Shown: piece after piece, positions 57,840-64,000 of the stretch
Layout of the letters: each line of letters opens with the position of its first letter
How positions within the stretch are numbered: the first letter of the stretch is position 1
Source of the DNA: Cyathus striatus
Lineage: Eukaryota; Basidiomycota; Agaricomycetes; Agaricales; Nidulariaceae
NCBI GenBank assembly: GCA_025738555.1
Contig: JAOVFP010000004.1
Location: 5,704,001 to 5,768,000, forward strand
Length of the DNA stretch: 64,000 nucleotides
Direction: 5' to 3'
The notes under the pieces: model-generated
Told to the model about the DNA's origin: nothing
Seen by the model: the letters and a program-made list of their open reading frames with translations, nothing else
The model's database searches: none
Position numbers and translations under genes: made by a program

Positions 57840-58270
57840 CTGTTATATGCATACTTTCAACAAGTATGTATTACTTGTACAATTTTTTTTTTTTTTTTCA
57901 ACTTAGGTCCTACTTTCAACAGTATGGACTGTAAGTTCTGTATTAATTTCTTTTGATCAGATGCATACTTTCAACAAGTATGTATTACTTGTACAAATTT
58001 TTTTTTTCAACTTAGGTCCTACTTTCAACAGTATAGACTGTAAGTTCTGTATTAATTGCTGTTGTCTTACATTCTTTCAACAAGCATGCAAGATTTGTAC
58101 TATATTTTACTTCAACAGTATGGCCTTCAGTTTTTCCATTGTATACTTGTTTCACCTTCATTAATATTTATCTCAATGCTGTATTTTCAACAAATACAAC
58201 ATAGAGCAATTTGTATTATATTTTACTTATACTTTCAACAAGTATTCCATATGTACATTATAAACTTAAA
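57840..58270. repeat. ACTTTCAACA(A)GTATG short direct repeats
   Basis: Two direct copies of about 113 bp (starting near 57848 and 57961), followed by shorter ACTTTCAACA repeats, between the two KDZ genes. They may include the terminator of the first gene and the promoter of the second. Confidence 0.75.
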
Positions 58271-58522
58271 CAGTTCTTTCCTTGTGTTGTAGTTCAAATA
58301 CACATATCTCATTGTGTTTGTTTAATTCTGCAAGGATAATAAGCTAACTTAAAATTCTGTAGTTTCTGGCACTCTTTTATTTGGTTTTTCACATTTTATG
58401 CCCTTATATCATCTATTCCAAAAGCATGGGCATCTCCAGTACAAGATCCATTTCCAGAAATAACATTTTCTGATTTTTCTGAATTTATTACCAACAACTT
58501 CCATGAAGACATTACATTAGCA

Positions 58523-60847
58523 GTGGTACTCAAACTGATATTCACATTAATAAATAATACAGATCTATTGAATCTTCATGGATACCAAAAACAAGTGTTT
58601 AAAAAACCTACAACAAGTTGGATTAATGCTCTTATTAGAGTTCTACAAAGAGATATAAATAATAATATTAATTATCTATTTACTGAAGATGAATTTACTG
58701 CTGCTGCTGATTTAACCAATATACAGAAAATAAATGCATTGGGCACAAAACTTGATTCATTTGCAACAATTTTAACACTTGATCCAACTATAAAAGGTCA
58801 TCCTCTTAATTCTGTAAAAACTACAGAAATTGAACCAGTCTTTACTATTTGTCCAAGCCATTATACTTGCTCAACACAATCATGTGATCAAGCACCACTT
58901 TACCAAGATGTTCGAAAACGAGATGTTTCACGTGTAACACTTATAAAAGGAATGCATCCTTACAGTAGTGCCTATGTTCTGAAAGGAAAATGCAAGCGTT
59001 GTAAATCATTTTACTATGCAGATCATAAAAGTGTAAAACATACAAATGGCACACGTATAAAAGGACTAAAGAACTCTGCAAAATATATAAAGCTTGGACA
59101 GCAAATCTGGGGAGACAGATGCTATACAAATGCTGTTCTTCAAGGAATTTATTATTTTCATGCATCTACAGGTGCATTTACAGAATTTTGGAATGAATGC
59201 TTCAGAGAATCAGCATTTAAACTGTCTCGTAGACAAACTTGGCAGGCATTTGTTTCTGAAAGTGTAAGACAGGTAGCAACATACAATGATAAAACACTTG
59301 TTATAACATCTGATGAACGTGATATACAAGAGTTAACTAGAAAAGCATTTGAAATACTTGGACAGGAAGGAATTATTGCATGTGCCAAAGATCATTCATG
59401 TAGTGAATGTACACATGAATATAAAAGTACTCCAGATAGAATAACTGATGATACTCCAGCAGCAGTAGCTGGAATTGATGAAAATCAAACAGTTCCAATT
59501 TTACAGGGTGAAGATGCTGATCAATCCATGAGAGAGGAAATAGAAGCTAGAGCACTTTCTCGGCAACAAATTCAACAAATCAACAGTACAACCAATAATA
59601 TGGATATTGATAATGAACTATCTAGTGAATCATCAAGTGAATCATCTAGTGAATTATCCAGTAGAGTACCAGATACAAATGAATCAAATCAAACTGAGAA
59701 ACCAATAGTAAATATGGTTGTTATGGATGGAATAATCATGGGCCCAAGACATTGTGCATATGAGAACTGTGATAACAGTTTAGAAAATGAAAAAAAAGGT
59801 GTATTTTGTATATATCACCAAGCTATGCGTGGTCACTTATGTCATATAAAATCATGTAACAACCCTAAAGAACAAAATTCTAAAACATGTATTAATCATC
59901 AGTCACAATGGCACAACCATCTTGTAAGATTTGGTCGGCAAACACTTTTAGGAATAAGAAGACTTATTCGAAGAAGTGAAGAGGAACAAGTAGATTGGCT
60001 TCCTCACATAAACCGGCAGGTGATGCCACATGATGATGCTCCTGCACCACATGAGGAGCGAAACCATTACTTTACTGCTCCTCGGTTTTACTGTATTGAG
60101 ACACTATGTGCACCATGTGGAGCAGTCATTGCATGGACCAAGTTCACAAAATCTGAGGGACCTGGAAATATTATGAGATTTTTAGATCATGTATATCCAA
60201 CTCTTGAATCTCGTCCAAGTTATGTCTGTATTGACAAAGCATGTGTAGTACTAAAGAATGCTGTGCTAAATGGTGCATGGAGAATCTGGAGTCTAACAAC
60301 CAGATTTATTGTTGATTCATATCATTATATTAACCACAGAACAACTGATTATACATGTCATAAATGGTGCAACCCAGCACCTTTAAATGGATCTGCACCC
60401 AACTTGGTTGTAGTGGAAAATGATATTCATGGAAGACCACATTATAAAAGAGCCTTCAATACTCAGGTAAGAAGAAATTTATATGAATACAGAACATTAT
60501 TTAATATTTGCATACAGGCTTGTGAGCAACTCAATGCATGGCTTGGAGGATACCAAAACATGCTCAACAGAATGACTGTCATTAACTTCAACTGGACTAT
60601 ACATGCACTTCTATTTATTCATACACAAAAGGTTATTAAGAAGCAACTTGAAAGAAACAATAGTAATCAAGATGATGAAGATATTATGGAAGATGGATCT
60701 GATAATTCTGAATTGGAAGAAGAGGAAGCAGAAGAGGAAGCAGAAGAGGAAGCAGAAGATATATATGACAGAGAGGAAGCAGCAGATGAATATGACAGAG
60801 AAGAGGATGATGGAATAGCAGATTATGGATTGGATATTGATGTCTAA
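58523..60847 (+). CDS. KDZ cysteine-cluster transposase-like protein (CxC5/CxC6 type)
   Basis: Uninterrupted frame of 774 codons from the first in-frame ATG. The frame stays open back to 58343, and the relative at 44571-45930 aligns from about 58424 on (ASPVQDPFPE against ASPNEQSFPK), so the true start is probably further 5', perhaps in an upstream exon. A hydrophobic stretch precedes it. The first cysteine cluster (about residues 110-170: CPSHYTCSTQSC, then CKRCKSFYYAD) and HSCSECTHEYK are CxC5-like. The second (HCAYENCDNS, then CHIKSCNNP with CINHQSQWH) is CxC6-like. The C-terminal part has VCIDKAC (Asp 571), FIVDSYHY (Asp 598) and CEQLNAWLGG (Glu 668), a plausible DDE triad of an RNase H-fold transposase. 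The tail is acidic. It probably excises and inserts the element in the nucleus. Family assignment is by motif recall. Confidence 0.82.
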   Translation: MVLKLIFTLINNTDLLNLHGYQKQVFKKPTTSWINALIRVLQRDINNNINYLFTEDEFTAAADLTNIQKINALGTKLDSFATILTLDPTIKGHPLNSVKTTEIEPVFTICPSHYTCSTQSCDQAPLYQDVRKRDVSRVTLIKGMHPYSSAYVLKGKCKRCKSFYYADHKSVKHTNGTRIKGLKNSAKYIKLGQQIWGDRCYTNAVLQGIYYFHASTGAFTEFWNECFRESAFKLSRRQTWQAFVSESVRQVATYNDKTLVITSDERDIQELTRKAFEILGQEGIIACAKDHSCSECTHEYKSTPDRITDDTPAAVAGIDENQTVPILQGEDADQSMREEIEARALSRQQIQQINSTTNNMDIDNELSSESSSESSSELSSRVPDTNESNQTEKPIVNMVVMDGIIMGPRHCAYENCDNSLENEKKGVFCIYHQAMRGHLCHIKSCNNPKEQNSKTCINHQSQWHNHLVRFGRQTLLGIRRLIRRSEEEQVDWLPHINRQVMPHDDAPAPHEERNHYFTAPRFYCIETLCAPCGAVIAWTKFTKSEGPGNIMRFLDHVYPTLESRPSYVCIDKACVVLKNAVLNGAWRIWSLTTRFIVDSYHYINHRTTDYTCHKWCNPAPLNGSAPNLVVVENDIHGRPHYKRAFNTQVRRNLYEYRTLFNICIQACEQLNAWLGGYQNMLNRMTVINFNWTIHALLFIHTQKVIKKQLERNNSNQDDEDIMEDGSDNSELEEEEAEEEAEEEAEDIYDREEAADEYDREEDDGIADYGLDIDV
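60467..60517 (+). other. predicted in-frame intron in the KDZ transposase gene
   Basis: 51 nt, GTAAGA donor and ATACAG acceptor, phase 0, without an in-frame stop. Removal joins AFNTQ to ACEQLNAWLGG. Retention would add 17 residues (VRRNLYEYRTLFNICIQ) between the second Asp and the Glu. Confidence 0.65.
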
Positions 60848-61160
60848 GTTCTTTGTATTTGTTAATTTTTACATGTCAACCCCTTCAGTTATGCCCCCCC
60901 TCTCTATGTAGTTCTTTCCTTCTATTACTTCATTTTCACCTTTTCCCAAGACACTTCCCTCACTTCCCTCACCTCCCATCTTTAAACACAATTTTTATCT
61001 GCTCCACTGACTTGTCATGTCAAGAGCATGGACATATTCACATTTCTTATCTTGTTTTACTTTTTATTGCACCTCTGATGAATTATAACAAGTGCATGGA
61101 CTTATATCACAAATATATAGCTGAATATGATAACTATTAGTTGTATTGTAGTAACAAGTT
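60848..61160. other. 3' region of the KDZ transposase gene
   Basis: Pyrimidine-rich (CACTTCCCTCACCTCCC) then AT-rich. It presumably holds the terminator and polyadenylation signal. No gene is seen. Confidence 0.4.
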
Positions 61161-61189
61161 ATAAGATCACTTCAGAAAACCCTCTAACA

Positions 61190-61495
61190 AAATGTATATC
61201 TGAGGTTGACAGGTGAGAGAATACAGTGAGAGTACAGTGAGAGTATGGTGAGAGTACAATGAGAGTACAGTGAGAATACACATATTTGGGGTTTATAACA
61301 GTTTTTAAACTGAGAGCACAGTGAGAGTACAGTGAGAGTACAGTGAGAGTACAGTGAGAGTACAGTGAGAGTGGTCTCACTGAGACTACTGATAGTTTAG
61401 TGAGACTCTCACTGGATTCTCAATAGTCTAGTGAGACTCCAGTGAGAGTCTCAATAGTCTGATGAGAGTCCAGTGAGAGTCCAGTGACAACTGTG
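61190..61495. repeat. subterminal GAGAGTACAGT array, right end of KDZ element
   Basis: An 11-bp unit GAGAGTACAGT repeated about 15 times in two blocks, followed by CAGTGAGAGTCTCAATAGTC repeats. It mirrors the CTCACTGGA-type repeats inside the left end (53455-53740). These are likely transposase-binding sites. Confidence 0.8.
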
Positions 61496-61521
61496 GGAGA
61501 GTGCAACATACTGACGTGAAC

Positions 61522-61605
61522 TGCACATGGAGTGCACATGTAAAGGTGGAATACACATGTATTCCACGTGTAACAGGGGGTGAGCATAAAGTGCTCCACC
61601 TTGTT
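61522..61605 (+). mobile_element. element F3, right end
   Basis: Continues the CACATG-type sequence broken at 53433: GTGCACATG, TATTCCACGTGTAACAGGGG, then AAAGTGCTCCACC. The last part matches the right terminus of F1 (14255-14282). Confidence 0.65.
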
Positions 61606-61721
61606 ATTTTCACATGAACAATGAACTTCAAAGGCACTGTTAATTGATTGCATTATATTGATGGTGACATCAGAGCAGAAAGAGCAGCTGTGAGCACAAA
61701 GTGAAGTAAAGTGAAATACAA

Positions 61722-64000
61722 TTGCAGAAATGGCCACAGGATGAAAATGAAGAAGAGAAGAAGAAGAAGCAAGCAGATGGGTGCAGTGATGAGTTGAGAG
61801 ACAGGAGGAGGCAGTTCCATATGGGTGGAGTGATCCAAAAGTTGAAAGTGACAGATATCTCAAGTTGCCAAGTGAGGAGGAACTGCAGGATTGTTACAGG
61901 AAGTTCTACTTGGCAACATCAAATGTACAGTTAAGGATGAAAGTATGTGGGGTATGTGCTAGAGAGTTGAGTAGATATGAAGCTAAAATGGAGGAAGTAA
62001 CACTGGGTGATCTACCATATAGGGAGAGGCTGAAACACACATTCTCACACCCTGCACACACACTATATGAAGGATGCTTGTTGGAGCCAAAAGGTATCAA
62101 TACCACTAATGGTGGTGTCAAGGTCAATGTTTGTCACAATTGTATGCAGGAACTAAAGAAAACTCAGGAACCTGATAAGCTAAAACCACCACAACTGTCA
62201 TTGGCAAATAATTTCTGGGTTGGAGAGATACCTTGGGAACTGAGGAGGTTGACTTTTGCAGAACAGCTTCTTATTGCACAGGTGTACCCTAGTGTGTACA
62301 CCTTCAAATTGTATCCAAAAAAAGTTGGTGGAACTCAAGAAAATCTGCAGAGGGGAATGCAGGGAAATGTAAGCTCTTTTGAGCTGAACCTTGATGACAT
62401 GACAAAGATGTTGCATGGGAATCTAATGCCCCAACCACCAAGCATTTTAGCTTCAATAATTACAGTAAATTTTATTGGTGTGAGTCAACTGCTAAAGAAG
62501 TATCTGTGGAATACATTTCATGTACAAAGACAAGCCATAGGATTGGCATTGAAGTGGCTGAAGACAAATAATCCGAAATATTATGGAAATATTGAAATTG
62601 ATATGGATTGTTTGCAAGCATGTCCAGAGGATGATGTTCCTTGGGAGACTATGAGGATTGTGCAGATTTGTTGATGAAGTAACTGATAGGTATGTTCCAA
62701 ATGCTGAAGAAGAAACTGATGGAGATAGTGAAGGGAATGTAACAAGTAAGAATGAAAGTATTAATTAAGGAAGATAAAGCTAATATATTTCATTAGGTGA
62801 AAGCACTGGTACTAGTGAGGAACCAGATGTGATTCCACACACAGTTACAGGAACCACTAATACAGATTCATCCAAAGTAGAAGAACCTGAATTGATGGAG
62901 TGGGGGTTAAATAACTTATGGGGTAATGGAAGAGAGGGATCCTATGCAGTCAGACATGGCCAAAGGCCAGTATGTGATTTCAGCCGGCCAAAAGAACAAG
63001 CACTATGAGAAGTTATGGATTATGGTAGGAAAAATTACTTTGAAAAGGCCTTTCCATGTATGTTTCCTTATGGAGTTGGAGGGCCTAAAGCAGACCAGCC
63101 TGTGGAAGTTTCATTAGCTGAACATGCCAAGTGGTTGTTGCAATATTAAGATTGAAGGTTCCAAACTCATGAAACAGTTCCATTTGTTATATTTGGTATA
63201 TTACAAAGAAGAGAAGCACTGGGATCAGCATGAATTCAAATGCACAGGAAGAATTTTGAGAAAGAAGCATGACTATTGTCTACCATTACGACAAAGATAT
63301 TTCAAAATGCAAAAGTGGAAGAAGAGAACAACATGGAGATTTCTGATCCAATGATTCAATCTCTGCAGAAGCAAGTATATGCTGTTAGTGGATGAGTGAT
63401 GGGTTCTAATCAATCCAGATATTTACTAACATCTCAGATGTGGTCCACAGTTGTGTATATTGGCTCTCCTTCACTATGGATCACTATAAATCCTTGTGAT
63501 CTTCATGATCCAATAGCACAGATATTTGCAGGAGAGGAAATAGATATGGACAATTTTATCTGAACTGCAGGGCCAGACAAAAACACAAGAGCACAAAACA
63601 CTGCCAATGATCCATATGCAGCTGCCAAGTTTTTCCACTACACTATCAGAACTGTACTTGAAACACTTTATGGAATATCAGTAAACAGATTCAAGGTACA
63701 CAGCACATCTGGAGTATATGGAAAGGTTGCAGCATATTTTGGAACAGTTGAGTCCCAAGGAAGGGGAAGTTTGCATCTTCACTTAATTCTGTGGCTGGAA
63801 AATACTCCAACATCAGAGGAGTTAAAAGAATTATTGAAGACAGAAGGCTTTCATGAGAAAGTAAAAAAGTATATTGCAGCAAACATCCATGCATATGTTC
63901 CAGGAATTGAATCAGAAGAGACAGTTCAAAACATGAGAAATGATGTTGAAATTGCATACTGAAGACTACCAAATCCAGACTTAGACAATTTCTGGGAAGA
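61722..64000 (+). pseudogene. Helitron replication/helicase protein, degenerate, 3' cut by window
   Basis: N-terminal acidic/lysine segment (61722-61860), a frame change near 61862, then the DUF6570 region: KVCGVCARELSRYE (about 61940), VCHNCMQEL, SLANNFWVGEIPWELRRLTF (about 62205), LLIAQVYPSVYTF and MLHGNLMPQPPS. Another frame change lies near 62668 and a probable 51-nt intron at 62746-62796. The helitron-like N domain follows: MWSTVVYIGSPSLWITINPC (about 63440), DPYAAAKFFHYTIRTVLETL (about 63610) and the HUH rolling-circle motif GSLHLHLILWL (about 63766-63798, His codons at 63774 and 63780). Stops interrupt it at about 63005, 63148, 63154, 63393, 63561 and 63960; most are TGA. The catalytic Tyr and helicase domain lie beyond the window. 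This copy is dead. Confidence 0.88.

Larger units (their letters stand above)
53434..61513 (+). mobile_element. complete KDZ-type DNA transposon (8.08 kb)
   Basis: Flanked by a perfect 8-bp duplication ACGTGAAC (53426-53433 and 61514-61521). The imperfect inverted ends are GAGGACATTACACTGACCC on the left and CAGTATGTTGCACTCTCCC on the right (reverse-complemented); they share CACT followed by CCCACA. Subterminal repeats of CTCACTGGA/CAGTGAGA type occur inside both ends. Two genes on the plus strand follow a GC-rich tandem array. The 8-bp duplication and cysteine-cluster protein fit the Kyakuja-Dileera-Zisupton superfamily of basidiomycetes. Both genes appear free of stops, so the copy may be active. 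A second copy's end is at 1-1135 and a decayed relative at 44571-50916. Confidence 0.92.

Overview
The window looks like a repeat-packed stretch of a basidiomycete (Agaricomycetes-type) nuclear genome. The evidence is a pair of genes typical of KDZ-type transposons with cysteine clusters, a Helitron of the DUF6570/HUH-helicase kind, a chromodomain-bearing Ty3/Gypsy element, and many inferred introns of 50-53 nt with GT..AG ends. I found no convincing host gene. Almost every supported coding segment belongs to a mobile element, and most of the rest is satellite or foldback DNA. The species cannot be named from this.

Layout, left to right. 1-1135 is the end of a KDZ element that continues off the window, followed by a 19-bp satellite (1136-1850) and a hAT transposase remnant (2575-3379, minus). 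3924-7480 is a 3.56-kb foldback element (A) with satellite-built arms and a 9-bp target duplication. Then come a dead Tc1/mariner (7620-8893), a 257-bp MITE, a 1-kb CACTA-like palindrome (9377-10391) next to another hAT remnant, minisatellites (11930-12780), and a foldback element full of CACATG motifs (12901-14282).

14291-31503 is a nest. A decayed Gypsy polyprotein is split by a younger chromovirus (15655-23796, TSD ATAAT, near-identical LTRs) and by a complete-ended hAT element (25426-30257, TSD CTGAGAAG). It is then cut by a second satellite-armed element (B, 31504-37919), which itself carries two inverted solo LTRs of one 1.37-kb family. After a 300-bp tandem repeat broken by a 664-bp solo LTR come a gene remnant of unknown type and a 0.95-kb 19-bp satellite (42915-43855). 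Next is a decayed KDZ two-gene unit on the minus strand (44571-50916), split by a third satellite-armed element (C, to 49509).

53434-61513 is a complete KDZ element with a perfect 8-bp duplication (ACGTGAAC) and two apparently intact genes: an acidic/lysine-rich accessory protein and a cysteine-cluster transposase-like protein. The window ends in a degenerate Helitron (61722-64000).

The points I rate highest: (1) a non-autonomous family (A, B, C) with a conserved core, 28-bp GTCACA satellite arms, outer satellites and a subterminal hairpin at each surviving end examined; (2) an antisense, intron-containing gene in the chromovirus that encodes a Zn2Cys6-spaced cysteine cluster; (3) an undescribed accessory gene paired with a CxC transposase in two KDZ copies; (4) a pattern of single-base indels in G/C runs of the young Gypsy that looks like sequence error rather than decay.
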